From contig OY723238.1 of assembly GCA_963210315.1 (NCBI GenBank), positions 1,302,001-1,366,000 on the forward strand: a DNA stretch of 64,000 bases, given 5' to 3'. The notes under the pieces were generated by a model. That model made no database searches. It was given only the letters and a program-made list of their open reading frames with translations, and was not told the DNA's origin. Below are positions 47,875 to 60,534 of this stretch, one piece after another; position 1 is the stretch's first letter, and each line of letters opens with the position of its first letter. This DNA comes from Rhynchopus euleeides. Its lineage: Eukaryota; Euglenozoa; Diplonemea; Diplonemida; Diplonemidae. The position numbers and the translations under genes are program-made.

Positions 47875-48801
47875 CCATGGGCTGCATTGCATCGGATTCC
47901 AAATAAAAATCTTCGATTCCGGGAATCGTGGAATCCGGATTCGGAATCAGAATCCGGATTCCACGATTCCAGAAAAAGAGTGGAATCGGATTCCGGAATC
48001 GAAAACGCCGATTCCAAAATTGTGGAATCCGATTCCGGAATCGAAATCACCGATTCCGGAATCGTGGAATCGGTGGAATCCGATTCCAGAATCCAGAATC
48101 GGATTCCACCGATTCCGGAATCGAGAATCGGATTCCGGAATCTGACCCAAAAATGTCGAAAAATGGACAAGTCGTAGGGGGACCCCAACACCCCATATAC
48201 CCCCTTCTGGGACCAAAAAGTGCACGAAAGGGGTTAAAACGGCTTAATTCGTTGATTTGTTGCATTTCCCTGCTAAAAAACGGTTTTTGTGTGGGCGAGT
48301 AGTTGTAGAAAATCGCGAAAAATGTCAAAAAATCGAAATTTTCACAGAGGCCCAAAAACGTGTTTCTGGGTGAAAAATGGGCCCAAAAACCGATTTCTGG
48401 CCATTTCTGGGTGGTTTTTGGGGGTTTCCGTCCATTTTTCAGCCATTTTTCTGGTCAGAACCCACCCAGAAGCCCTTAGAAAATGGCTGGTGGCAGTTTT
48501 GGGTCGAATTGAACAGAAGGACGAATTGCTCACCAACTCTTTCGATACATGAAAATTTGGGCATTTTCCGTTACTCTCAACACATTCGCACACCATGCGA
48601 AAATTTCGAATTTTTGGCCGAAAAATGCGGTTTTTGGTTGGGCCAGGGGGCTGGCTCTCCGTCCCTGAAGTGTCCCTGAATACTTCCCGCCAACACAACG
48701 GCAACACAACATACGAAACCACGCCTGAAAATTTCCGGCGCCTGCGGCGGGCTGTTGACCCCCACCCCCCCACCCCTGCCGAGGATTTCTTCTGAGAATG
48801 G
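47875..48801. repeat. 0.93-kb direct repeat, copy 1 (left of the 419-bp array)
   Basis: Matches 55,722-56,648 at a constant offset of 7,847 with a few substitutions. The first ~265 bp are GGAATCGGATTCC-type palindromic words; the rest is related (inverted) to 18,150-18,530. Confidence 0.9.
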
Positions 48802-49174
48802 CGCTCCAAAAGTGCCGAAAATTGGCAAGACTTGGTCGAAAAAGTTGATTTTCGGTACACCTTCTTTTGTCGACCCAAAAATTTCCGGCGCCTGCGGCGG
48901 GCTCTCTGCCCCCCCCCCCCGCACGCGCACGGAAAGTGCGCGGCCCAGGACGTGTTCTCCCGAAAAAAGTCGATTTTCGGTACACCTTCTTTTTTAGACC
49001 CCAAAAATTTCCGGCGCCTGCGGCGGGCTTCCCCCCCCCCCCTCCCCCGCACGCGCACGTAAAGTGCGCGGCCGAGGATGTTCTCCCGAAAAAAGTCGAT
49101 TTTCGGTACACCTTAACAAAAAAGGCCCAAAAAAAATTTCGCCTCCGGCGGGGTTGGGGGGCAGAGCCCCCCAA
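48726..49174. repeat. Diverged ~130-150-bp tandem repeats and AGA-triloop hairpin
   Basis: AATTTCCGGCGCCTGCGGCG recurs near 48,728, 48,880 and 49,007, with CGATTTTCGGTACACCTT between. 49,154-49,174 is a perfect TTGGGGGGC-AGA-GCCCCCCAA hairpin. Confidence 0.85.
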
Positions 49175-49214
49175 ACCCCCGGCGCCGGGGCGGCGCCTAC
49201 TCGGCTTCGCCTCT

Positions 49215-52200
49215 CTTCGCGAAGTCTCGGTAATCCGACGACTTTGCGAAATCGAGGCTCATCCGAGGTGAAAAATCACGAAAAATCGCATTGTCTTTTT
49301 CCCGTACAAAACCATGAAAAACCAAGTGTCACCCAATGGGAAATCTATTTTTTGACTTTTTTTGTGGAATCGGATTCCACTCGGTTTTTCGATTCCGGAA
49401 TCGGATTCTCGATTCCAGGAATCCGATTCCCTGCAGCCCATGGGGTGGATTTCGGTCGCCCACCAAAATCCATTTTATGGCCCAGATTCGCGAAAAAAAT
49501 ACAACTAAAAAAACGCAAGCAGAAAAATGACTACCTAATTTGGCTCGCGGAATCCACGATGACCATTATTTCGCACTGAATCGTCAATCTAAGCATGTTC
49601 CTGCCCTCATTTCGCCAGACCCCATTCACTGCTCAGCAAGAAGTCTCGGTAATCCGACGACTTTGCGAAATCGAGGCTCATCCGAGGTGAAAAATCACGA
49701 AAAATCGCATTGTCTTTTTCCCGTACAAAACCATGAAAAACCAAGTGTCACCCAATGGGAAATCTATTTTTTGACTTTTTTTGTGGAATCGGATTCCACT
49801 CGGTTTTTCGATTCCGGAATCGGATTCTCGATTCCAGGAATCCGATTCCCTGCAGCCCATGGGGTGGATTTCGGTCGCCCACCAAAATCCATTTTATGGC
49901 CCAGATTCGCGAAAAAAATACAACTAAAAAAACGCAAGCAGAAAAATGACTACCTAATTTGGCTCGCGGAATCCACGATGACCATTATTTCGCACTGAAT
50001 CGTCAATCTAAGCATGTTCCTGCCCTCATTTCGCCAGACCCCATTCACTGCTCAGCAAGAAGTCTCGGTAATCCGACGACTTTGCGAAATCGAGGCTCAT
50101 CCGAGGTGAAAAATCACGAAAAATCGCATTGTCTTTTTCCCGTACAAAACCATGAAAAACCAAGTGTCACCCAATGGGAAATCTATTTTTTGACTTTTTT
50201 TGTGGAATCGGATTCCACTCGGTTTTTCGATTCCGGAATCGGATTCTCGATTCCAGGAATCCGATTCCCTGCAGCCCATGGGGTGGATTTCGGTCGCCCA
50301 CCAAAATCCATTTTATGGCCCAGATTCGCGAAAAAAATACAACTAAAAAAACGCAAGCAGAAAAATGACTACCTAATTTGGCTCGCGGAATCCACGATGA
50401 CCATTATTTCGCACTGAATCGTCAATCTAAGCATGTTCCTGCCCTCATTTCGCCAGACCCCATTCACTGCTCAGCAAGAAGTCTCGGTAATCCGACGACT
50501 TTGCGAAATCGAGGCTCATCCGAGGTGAAAAATCACGAAAAATCGCATTGTCTTTTTCCCGTACAAAACCATGAAAAACCAAGTGTCACCCAATGGGAAA
50601 TCTATTTTTTGACTTTTTTTGTGGAATCGGATTCCACTCGGTTTTTCGATTCCGGAATCGGATTCTCGATTCCAGGAATCCGATTCCCTGCAGCCCATGG
50701 GGTGGATTTCGGTCGCCCACCAAAATCCATTTTATGGCCCAGATTCGCGAAAAAAATACAACTAAAAAAACGCAAGCAGAAAAATGACTACCTAATTTGG
50801 CTCGCGGAATCCACGATGACCATTATTTCGCACTGAATCGTCAATCTAAGCATGTTCCTGCCCTCATTTCGCCAGACCCCATTCACTGCTCAGCAAGAAG
50901 TCTCGGTAATCCGACGACTTTGCGAAATCGAGGCTCATCCGAGGTGAAAAATCACGAAAAATCGCATTGTCTTTTTCCCGTACAAAACCATGAAAAACCA
51001 AGTGTCACCCAATGGGAAATCTATTTTTTGACTTTTTTTGTGGAATCGGATTCCACTCGGTTTTTCGATTCCGGAATCGGATTCTCGATTCCAGGAATCC
51101 GATTCCCTGCAGCCCATGGGGTGGATTTCGGTCGCCCACCAAAATCCATTTTATGGCCCAGATTCGCGAAAAAAATACAACTAAAAAAACGCAAGCAGAA
51201 AAATGACTACCTAATTTGGCTCGCGGAATCCACGATGACCATTATTTCGCACTGAATCGTCAATCTAAGCATGTTCCTGCCCTCATTTCGCCAGACCCCA
51301 TTCACTGCTCAGCAAGAAGTCTCGGTAATCCGACGACTTTGCGAAATCGAGGCTCATCCGAGGTGAAAAATCACGAAAAATCGCATTGTCTTTTTCCCGT
51401 ACAAAACCATGAAAAACCAAGTGTCACCCAATGGGAAATCTATTTTTTGACTTTTTTTGTGGAATCGGATTCCACTCGGTTTTTCGATTCCGGAATCGGA
51501 TTCTCGATTCCAGGAATCCGATTCCCTGCAGCCCATGGGGTGGATTTCGGTCGCCCACCAAAATCCATTTTATGGCCCAGATTCGCGAAAAAAATACAAC
51601 TAAAAAAACGCAAGCAGAAAAATGACTACCTAATTTGGCTCGCGGAATCCACGATGACCATTATTTCGCACTGAATCGTCAATCTAAGCATGTTCCTGCC
51701 CTCATTTCGCCAGACCCCATTCACTGCTCAGCAAGAAGTCTCGGTAATCCGACGACTTTGCGAAATCGAGGCTCATCCGAGGTGAAAAATCACGAAAAAT
51801 CGCATTGTCTTTTTCCCGTACAAAACCATGAAAAACCAAGTGTCACCCAATGGGAAATCTATTTTTTGACTTTTTTTGTGGAATCGGATTCCACTCGGTT
51901 TTTCGATTCCGGAATCGGATTCTCGATTCCAGGAATCCGATTCCCTGCAGCCCATGGGGTGGATTTCGGTCGCCCACCAAAATCCATTTTATGGCCCAGA
52001 TTCGCGAAAAAAATACAACTAAAAAAACGCAAGCAGAAAAATGACTACCTAATTTGGCTCGCGGAATCCACGATGACCATTATTTCGCACTGAATCGTCA
52101 ATCTAAGCATGTTCCTGCCCTCATTTCGCCAGACCCCATTCACTGCTCAGCAAGAAGTCTCGGTAATCCGACGACTTTGCGAAATCGAGGCTCATCCGAG

Positions 52201-55200
52201 GTGAAAAATCACGAAAAATCGCATTGTCTTTTTCCCGTACAAAACCATGAAAAACCAAGTGTCACCCAATGGGAAATCTATTTTTTGACTTTTTTTGTGG
52301 AATCGGATTCCACTCGGTTTTTCGATTCCGGAATCGGATTCTCGATTCCAGGAATCCGATTCCCTGCAGCCCATGGGGTGGATTTCGGTCGCCCACCAAA
52401 ATCCATTTTATGGCCCAGATTCGCGAAAAAAATACAACTAAAAAAACGCAAGCAGAAAAATGACTACCTAATTTGGCTCGCGGAATCCACGATGACCATT
52501 ATTTCGCACTGAATCGTCAATCTAAGCATGTTCCTGCCCTCATTTCGCCAGACCCCATTCACTGCTCAGCAAGAAGTCTCGGTAATCCGACGACTTTGCG
52601 AAATCGAGGCTCATCCGAGGTGAAAAATCACGAAAAATCGCATTGTCTTTTTCCCGTACAAAACCATGAAAAACCAAGTGTCACCCAATGGGAAATCTAT
52701 TTTTTGACTTTTTTTGTGGAATCGGATTCCACTCGGTTTTTCGATTCCGGAATCGGATTCTCGATTCCAGGAATCCGATTCCCTGCAGCCCATGGGGTGG
52801 ATTTCGGTCGCCCACCAAAATCCATTTTATGGCCCAGATTCGCGAAAAAAATACAACTAAAAAAACGCAAGCAGAAAAATGACTACCTAATTTGGCTCGC
52901 GGAATCCACGATGACCATTATTTCGCACTGAATCGTCAATCTAAGCATGTTCCTGCCCTCATTTCGCCAGACCCCATTCACTGCTCAGCAAGAAGTCTCG
53001 GTAATCCGACGACTTTGCGAAATCGAGGCTCATCCGAGGTGAAAAATCACGAAAAATCGCATTGTCTTTTTCCCGTACAAAACCATGAAAAACCAAGTGT
53101 CACCCAATGGGAAATCTATTTTTTGACTTTTTTTGTGGAATCGGATTCCACTCGGTTTTTCGATTCCGGAATCGGATTCTCGATTCCAGGAATCCGATTC
53201 CCTGCAGCCCATGGGGTGGATTTCGGTCGCCCACCAAAATCCATTTTATGGCCCAGATTCGCGAAAAAAATACAACTAAAAAAACGCAAGCAGAAAAATG
53301 ACTACCTAATTTGGCTCGCGGAATCCACGATGACCATTATTTCGCACTGAATCGTCAATCTAAGCATGTTCCTGCCCTCATTTCGCCAGACCCCATTCAC
53401 TGCTCAGCAAGAAGTCTCGGTAATCCGACGACTTTGCGAAATCGAGGCTCATCCGAGGTGAAAAATCACGAAAAATCGCATTGTCTTTTTCCCGTACAAA
53501 ACCATGAAAAACCAAGTGTCACCCAATGGGAAATCTATTTTTTGACTTTTTTTGTGGAATCGGATTCCACTCGGTTTTTCGATTCCGGAATCGGATTCTC
53601 GATTCCAGGAATCCGATTCCCTGCAGCCCATGGGGTGGATTTCGGTCGCCCACCAAAATCCATTTTATGGCCCAGATTCGCGAAAAAAATACAACTAAAA
53701 AAACGCAAGCAGAAAAATGACTACCTAATTTGGCTCGCGGAATCCACGATGACCATTATTTCGCACTGAATCGTCAATCTAAGCATGTTCCTGCCCTCAT
53801 TTCGCCAGACCCCATTCACTGCTCAGCAAGAAGTCTCGGTAATCCGACGACTTTGCGAAATCGAGGCTCATCCGAGGTGAAAAATCACGAAAAATCGCAT
53901 TGTCTTTTTCCCGTACAAAACCATGAAAAACCAAGTGTCACCCAATGGGAAATCTATTTTTTGACTTTTTTTGTGGAATCGGATTCCACTCGGTTTTTCG
54001 ATTCCGGAATCGGATTCTCGATTCCAGGAATCCGATTCCCTGCAGCCCATGGGGTGGATTTCGGTCGCCCACCAAAATCCATTTTATGGCCCAGATTCGC
54101 GAAAAAAATACAACTAAAAAAACGCAAGCAGAAAAATGACTACCTAATTTGGCTCGCGGAATCCACGATGACCATTATTTCGCACTGAATCGTCAATCTA
54201 AGCATGTTCCTGCCCTCATTTCGCCAGACCCCATTCACTGCTCAGCAAGAAGTCTCGGTAATCCGACGACTTTGCGAAATCGAGGCTCATCCGAGGTGAA
54301 AAATCACGAAAAATCGCATTGTCTTTTTCCCGTACAAAACCATGAAAAACCAAGTGTCACCCAATGGGAAATCTATTTTTTGACTTTTTTTGTGGAATCG
54401 GATTCCACTCGGTTTTTCGATTCCGGAATCGGATTCTCGATTCCAGGAATCCGATTCCCTGCAGCCCATGGGGTGGATTTCGGTCGCCCACCAAAATCCA
54501 TTTTATGGCCCAGATTCGCGAAAAAAATACAACTAAAAAAACGCAAGCAGAAAAATGACTACCTAATTTGGCTCGCGGAATCCACGATGACCATTATTTC
54601 GCACTGAATCGTCAATCTAAGCATGTTCCTGCCCTCATTTCGCCAGACCCCATTCACTGCTCAGCAAGAAGTCTCGGTAATCCGACGACTTTGCGAAATC
54701 GAGGCTCATCCGAGGTGAAAAATCACGAAAAATCGCATTGTCTTTTTCCCGTACAAAACCATGAAAAACCAAGTGTCACCCAATGGGAAATCTATTTTTT
54801 GACTTTTTTTGTGGAATCGGATTCCACTCGGTTTTTCGATTCCGGAATCGGATTCTCGATTCCAGGAATCCGATTCCCTGCAGCCCATGGGGTGGATTTC
54901 GGTCGCCCACCAAAATCCATTTTATGGCCCAGATTCGCGAAAAAAATACAACTAAAAAAACGCAAGCAGAAAAATGACTACCTAATTTGGCTCGCGGAAT
55001 CCACGATGACCATTATTTCGCACTGAATCGTCAATCTAAGCATGTTCCTGCCCTCATTTCGCCAGACCCCATTCACTGCTCAGCAAGAAGTCTCGGTAAT
55101 CCGACGACTTTGCGAAATCGAGGCTCATCCGAGGTGAAAAATCACGAAAAATCGCATTGTCTTTTTCCCGTACAAAACCATGAAAAACCAAGTGTCACCC

Positions 55201-55721
55201 AATGGGAAATCTATTTTTTGACTTTTTTTGTGGAATCGGATTCCACTCGGTTTTTCGATTCCGGAATCGGATTCTCGATTCCAGGAATCCGATTCCCTGC
55301 AGCCCATGGGGTGGATTTCGGTCGCCCACCAAAATCCATTTTATGGCCCAGATTCGCGAAAAAAATACAACTAAAAAAACGCAAGCAGAAAAATGACTAC
55401 CTAATTTGGCTCGCGGAATCCACGATGACCATTATTTCGCACTGAATCGTCAATCTAAGCATGTTCCTGCCCTCATTTCGCCAGACCCCATTCACTGCTC
55501 AGCAAGAAGTCTCGGTAATCCGACGACTTTGCGAAATCGAGGCTCATCCGAGGTGAAAAATCACGAAAAATCGCATTGTCTTTTTCCCGTACAAAACCAT
55601 GAAAAACCAAGTGTCACCCAATGGGAAATCTATTTTTTGACTTTTTTTGTGGAATCGGATTCCACTCGGTTTTTCGATTCCGGAATCGGATTCTCGATTC
55701 CAGGAATCCGATTCCCTGCAG
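49215..55721. repeat. 419-bp satellite array, about 15.5 units
   Basis: Spacing is exactly 419 bp through 15 units, and I see no differences between units. Each unit holds GGAATCGGATTCC-type inverted words. The recurring 152-codon ORF spans unit borders and has no start signals. Same family as 32,022-33,453, opposite orientation. Confidence 0.97.
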
Positions 55722-56648
55722 CCATGGGCTGCATTGAATCGGATTCCAAATAAAAATCTTCGATTCCGGGAATCGTGGAATCCGGATTCCGAATCAGAAT
55801 CCGGATTCCACGATTCCAGAAAAAGAGTGGAATCGGATTCCGGAATCGAAAACGCCGATTCCAAAATTGTGGAATCCGATTCCGGAATCGAAATCACCGA
55901 TTCCGGAATCGTGGAATCGGTGGAATCCGATTCCAGAATCCAGAATCGGATTCCACCGATTCCGGAATCGAGAATCGGATTCCGGAATCTGACCCAAAAA
56001 TGTCGAAAAATGGACAAGTCGTAGGGGGACCCCAACACCCCATATACCCCCTTCTGGGACCAAAAAGTGCACGAAAGGGGTTAAAACGGCTTAATTCGTT
56101 GATTTGTTGCATTTCCCTGCTAAAAAACGGTTTTTGTGTGGGCGAGTAGTTGTAGAAAATCGCGAAAAATGTCAAAAAATCGAAATTTTCACAGAGGCCC
56201 AAAAACGTGTTTCTGGGTGAAAAATGGGCCCAAAAACCGATTTCTGGCCATTTCTGGGTGGTTTTTGGGGGTTTCCGTCCATTTTTCAGCCATTTTTCTG
56301 GTCAGAACCCACCCAGAAGCCCTTAGAAAATGGCTGGTGGCAGTTTTGGGTCGAATTGAACAGAAGGACGAATTGCTCACCAACTCTTTCGATACATGAA
56401 AATTTGGGCATTTTCCGTTACTCTCAACACATTCGCACACCATGCGAAAATTTCGAATTTTTGGCCGAAAAATCCGGTTTTTGGTTGGGCCAGGGGGCTG
56501 GCTCTCCGTCCCTGAAGTGTCCCTGAATACTTCCGGCCAACACAACGGCAACACAACATACGAAACCACGCCTGAAAATTTCCGGCGCCTGCGGCGGGCT
56601 GTTGACCCCCACCCCCCCACCCCTGCCGAGGATTTCTTCTGAGAATGG
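55722..56648. repeat. 0.93-kb direct repeat, copy 2 (right of the 419-bp array)
   Basis: Offset 7,847 from 47,875-48,801. Its right end (56,648/56,649) is fused to the inner end of the right inverted arm. Confidence 0.9.
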
Positions 56649-56762
56649 CAACCCCCCACACCTCAGGTAACGACAAGCTCCAACTTACTTTCTCCCACGG
56701 ACTGCGCAAAGCCTTTCTCTTTTTACACTTCAGAGAAGCAGTCCGTGGGAGAAGCTCTTAAA

Positions 56763-57746
56763 ATGGAAGCGGTTACACAGATGCTCGACAGGCTCCACCA
56801 GCGCGGAGTGACCGAGATTGTGTACGAGGTCAGAGCATCCCCACAGGATGGCGACGAAATTGGGGGAGAGTACTCTCGCCACGCGGGGGTGCTGCGAAAA
56901 AATGAGGACAACACGTACACCATCCTCTACACCCTGCCGTTAGAGGAACTCGATGAAGTCGAGCCCACGGGGTTGCAAGAATGCACCATCCCCGTGGTGG
57001 GGTTTGACTACGCCAACCTCAGATCGGTGCATGAATACGCGAGGAAGCAGACCAAGGCACAACTCGACCTCATGAGAGAGTCGGTACTAGACCTCGCCAA
57101 GGCGGTCCGCGAAGGCGCCAAGCAGGCGGGGACTGGGGGGAAAGCGGGAGGTGAGGCCGGGGCGGCACAGGCGCAACCGGAGGGGAGCAGCCCCCCTGCC
57201 CAGGACCCCCCCAAGCTCCCGACAATCGGGAACCTGCAGTCGGCCCTCAGCCTGCCCAACATGAGGCCGGCTTGCGTCTCCCAGTGGCAGGGGTTTTTGA
57301 AGGCAGGAGGGGTGGCAGCGGCGCGGGAGATGATCCGAGACCTGAGGCTGCAGTTCGGGACATCGAACAAGGTGACCCACCTGAGCACGTGGGTCGCCCT
57401 CGCGCAGGAGGCTGCTGAGCGGGGGTTCTGGTCCACCACCGTGACCCAGATGGGGAACCAGCTGCTGCACGAGCTGGTGGTGAATGAGGCGTGGAAACAA
57501 CACAGGATCCCCCGGGCGCAGGTGGAGGCGGAGATGCGGACGGCCGACACGGAAGCATCCGCTGCTGACCGGGCCATCGCCAAGCTGGCGGGGCGTGCAC
57601 GCACGACGAAGGGGGGAAAGGGGGGCAACGGTGGCCCTCCCCAGTCTTTTCCCCCCCCGAATCGGTATTCCCCCTACCCCCACCACACATTTCAGGGAAA
57701 GGGGGGAAAGGGAGGGAAACCCCGGGGCAACACCAACTGGAATTAA
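56763..57746 (+). CDS. Gag-like protein, family B (right copy)
   Basis: 327 residues, ATG 56,763; same protein as at 40,686-41,669. A GTG 18 nt upstream is in frame but ATG is the likelier start. Promoter probably missing because A1 is truncated. Confidence 0.75.
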   Translation: MEAVTQMLDRLHQRGVTEIVYEVRASPQDGDEIGGEYSRHAGVLRKNEDNTYTILYTLPLEELDEVEPTGLQECTIPVVGFDYANLRSVHEYARKQTKAQLDLMRESVLDLAKAVREGAKQAGTGGKAGGEAGAAQAQPEGSSPPAQDPPKLPTIGNLQSALSLPNMRPACVSQWQGFLKAGGVAAAREMIRDLRLQFGTSNKVTHLSTWVALAQEAAERGFWSTTVTQMGNQLLHELVVNEAWKQHRIPRAQVEAEMRTADTEASAADRAIAKLAGRARTTKGGKGGNGGPPQSFPPPNRYSPYPHHTFQGKGGKGGKPRGNTNWN

Positions 57747-57769
57747 CACCGGCACTCGGCCAGGACATC

Positions 57770-58834
57770 ATGCAGGCACTCGGCCAAATCACGGCACTCT
57801 GCCAAAAACTGGGACAGGAAAGGCCCCCCCAACCCCCTACCCCCCCTCCCGCCCCCCAGAACATCGTCCAGAACACTCTGTCGGAGGTGTACACGCAAGC
57901 TGCGCCGGCAAGGACCCGGGCCAGGGACGACCACACTCTGTGGGAAGCAAAGGAACGGCTGGAAGAAGTCATGAAAGAGAGCCTGGCGGAACGCACAATC
58001 TCCACCAGGGGTGGGCTATGGAAAAGACTGGAAAGTTGGTGTGTGACAGCAGACCTCTCCCTACCCCCCTCGGAAGATGCAGCAGTTCTGTTTCTGGCGG
58101 GAATGACCCACTTGACAACAAGCACAGTCAAAAATTATGCATCGGCAATAAACGCAGTCGGTCTGCAGCAGGGGAATTGGTCCCCGCTCCCCCTTCAGGG
58201 CTATGCCAACGCACTGGCTCGTGCGACCCCCTTTTCCCCCCCGAAGCAAGCTGTCCCCGCAAAAAAGGCCGAAGTGACCCAGGCGGTGTTTGTTCTGTTC
58301 ACAAGGGGGCACGAGGTGGAGGCGAACCTGTTGTTGTTTCTGTGGAAGACAGCCTGCCGCTACCGCGATGCGGCAGATCTCACGGTAAAGGATGTGAAAC
58401 CCACAGCATGTGGAACACGACTCGTGGTGGATTTTTACAGGTCAAAGGCAATCAAGACGACCCCATTTGTGGATCGCAGGTTCGCAGTTGCAGCGGGGGC
58501 GGGTTTGGAGCGTCTGATTGCGTTCGTGGTGGAGAAAAGACAGACATGCCCCTTGGAATCCCTTCTGTTCGGTGTCCCCCACTCCCAATTTCTGCGCCTT
58601 CTCCGCCAATGCCCCAACTGCCAAGAGTGGACGCTTCATTCACCCCGACGGGGGGCCCTGCAATTTCTAGCCACACTGGCAGCCAACGGTATCCTCCCCC
58701 CCCAGGACATCCCCAGGATTGCCAGGCACAAAACCGCGAACCCCATTCTTCCCCCCACCACCATGAGATACCTCGCGAACGTGAACGAGGAGGTGGCCCT
58801 GGCCCTCTCCCCAGAGTGTTGTGCCCGTCTTTAA
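57770..58834 (+). CDS. Tyrosine recombinase, family B (right copy)
   Basis: 354 residues, same as the left copy (Arg197, His290-x-x-Arg293, His320, Tyr334). It ends CGT CTT TAA; a -1 slip at CTTTAA would enter the RT frame. Confidence 0.9.
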   Translation: MQALGQITALCQKLGQERPPQPPTPPPAPQNIVQNTLSEVYTQAAPARTRARDDHTLWEAKERLEEVMKESLAERTISTRGGLWKRLESWCVTADLSLPPSEDAAVLFLAGMTHLTTSTVKNYASAINAVGLQQGNWSPLPLQGYANALARATPFSPPKQAVPAKKAEVTQAVFVLFTRGHEVEANLLLFLWKTACRYRDAADLTVKDVKPTACGTRLVVDFYRSKAIKTTPFVDRRFAVAAGAGLERLIAFVVEKRQTCPLESLLFGVPHSQFLRLLRQCPNCQEWTLHSPRRGALQFLATLAANGILPPQDIPRIARHKTANPILPPTTMRYLANVNEEVALALSPECCARL

Positions 58835-58875
58835 CGGAACTTGGTGCCCCCCCCGAGCATAGTAGCCACTCCGGC

Positions 58876-60519
58876 ATGGGAAAACGGGTGTCCAGGGGTT
58901 CCCTTCCAACCCAAGAACAACTAAAAGCCCCGTTGCATTGCAAAAAAGTCCCTATTATTTCTATTCCTGAGGTACTTCGGATGGCCAAGGGGCCAGTGCG
59001 TGAAAGGATCAGCACACTGCTGGACATGACAGCCAACCCCCAGGCCATGGCGCGGGAGGTCTCAGAGCAGAGCTGGACCCCGGCAACTGTGAAACCCAAG
59101 AGCCAGGCCTTTTCTTCTCGTTTTTCGGTGCAGCTGGAAGAGGCAGGGCTGGTGCGGAGAGCCCCGGACTTTGATTTTGGCAAGAGAAACCCTGTTCTGG
59201 CTATTTCCCCTTTCGTTGTCTTCGAAGAAAAGCAGGGGTATGGCCCACACGGGGGCCGACTGAGGCCCATCATGTGGACCAAAGACCACAACTCCCTCGC
59301 GGCAGCTTATGGATACCGCTGCCAAGTTGTTTTCCCCACCTCCCCAACAGTGTTGTCCAGGGTGGAATGCGAGTGCGCCTCCCAAAGAGACCTAGCGGCT
59401 TCCTTTTTTCAGATCCCCATTCCCGAAGAGTCTCAGAAATACTTCACATACCGTGATGACAAGGGGGAGGCATACTGCCTGACCCGTTTGCCAATGGGGG
59501 CGTCGTGGTCCCCAGAGTTGATGCACCTGATCATGTATGCACTTTCCCACTGCTATCTCTCAACCCCCCCCACGGCGGTATTCTCTCCCTCCCCATCTAC
59601 ATCCACTCCGGAACTGTGCGTTGACGTGTATGTCGACAACGTGCGGTACGCGGGCACCTGGGAGCGTGTTCGGGAGGCAACGGCGGCGTTTGACGTGGCA
59701 GCGAGACGCGCCGGCGCGACGATATCTGAGGCGAGCGACGGTGACACGGAGTACGTCTTCCTCGGGTTCGGCTTCCACTGCCGTCGAGAGGTGGGCGTTG
59801 GGCCCAAGGTGGCGAGGAAGCTGAGGGCGGCGCGGGCGGACCTGATGGCTCAGGGCGAGACGAAGCCGAGGGTTAGGCGGTGCGACTTGGAATCCTTGGG
59901 TGGTCGTCTGGTGTGGGCCTCGCCCCTGGTGGTGCAGCCTCTGGGCAGGTTTATCGACGCCATCATCGCCCTGCGCCGCAACAGCAACGCATTGAACCGT
60001 GGTGCACACCCGGACGAAGAAGTACAGCTCTCCGCGCAAACGACTGAGGCGGCGGTGCGTTGGATCGACGCTGCGCTCCAACCGAGGATGTACAAGGAGT
60101 TCACCGAGATGAGCCGAGGCCGGGGGGTAGAGATCTGGTCGGATGCTTCGGTGACGGGGTGCGGTGTTGTGGTGTCAGCAGGCGGCGCTCTTCGATCGTT
60201 TGGGCGACGCTGGACCTGGGAAGAGGCTGACGAACTGCCGGAGGAGCAGCGGTCGACGCGGATCGCGGTGCTTGAGGCACGTGCTGTGGTCTACGGCATG
60301 GAGGAGTGTGTCGGGGAGAACGCCTGGGGTGCCAACGTGAAGTGGTACCTTGACAACACCGCGGTGATCGGGGCGCTGCAGCGCGGGTATTCTCCGGCTC
60401 GGGCACTGAACAGAGAGGTGATGCGGATCCTGGGGCTGACGTCATCATATTTCACAGCGGTGCAATGGGCCTACATCAAATCACGGGATAACCCCGCAGA
60501 CAAGCCGAGCCGGAGGTAG
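58876..60519 (+). CDS. Reverse transcriptase-RNase H, family B (right copy)
   Basis: 547 residues, same as the left copy (motif A Asp172, motif C VDN 253-255, RNase H Asp423/Glu467/Asp493/Asp542). The first ATG after the YR stop is used; the frame is open upstream to 57,484. Confidence 0.92.
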   Translation: MGKRVSRGSLPTQEQLKAPLHCKKVPIISIPEVLRMAKGPVRERISTLLDMTANPQAMAREVSEQSWTPATVKPKSQAFSSRFSVQLEEAGLVRRAPDFDFGKRNPVLAISPFVVFEEKQGYGPHGGRLRPIMWTKDHNSLAAAYGYRCQVVFPTSPTVLSRVECECASQRDLAASFFQIPIPEESQKYFTYRDDKGEAYCLTRLPMGASWSPELMHLIMYALSHCYLSTPPTAVFSPSPSTSTPELCVDVYVDNVRYAGTWERVREATAAFDVAARRAGATISEASDGDTEYVFLGFGFHCRREVGVGPKVARKLRAARADLMAQGETKPRVRRCDLESLGGRLVWASPLVVQPLGRFIDAIIALRRNSNALNRGAHPDEEVQLSAQTTEAAVRWIDAALQPRMYKEFTEMSRGRGVEIWSDASVTGCGVVVSAGGALRSFGRRWTWEEADELPEEQRSTRIAVLEARAVVYGMEECVGENAWGANVKWYLDNTAVIGALQRGYSPARALNREVMRILGLTSSYFTAVQWAYIKSRDNPADKPSRR

Positions 60520-60534
60520 CGCAGGGGTAGCGAA

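Noticed and set aside
49540..55753. Series of identical 152-codon ORFs
   Set aside because: One per 419-bp satellite unit, crossing unit borders; period not a multiple of three; no domain.
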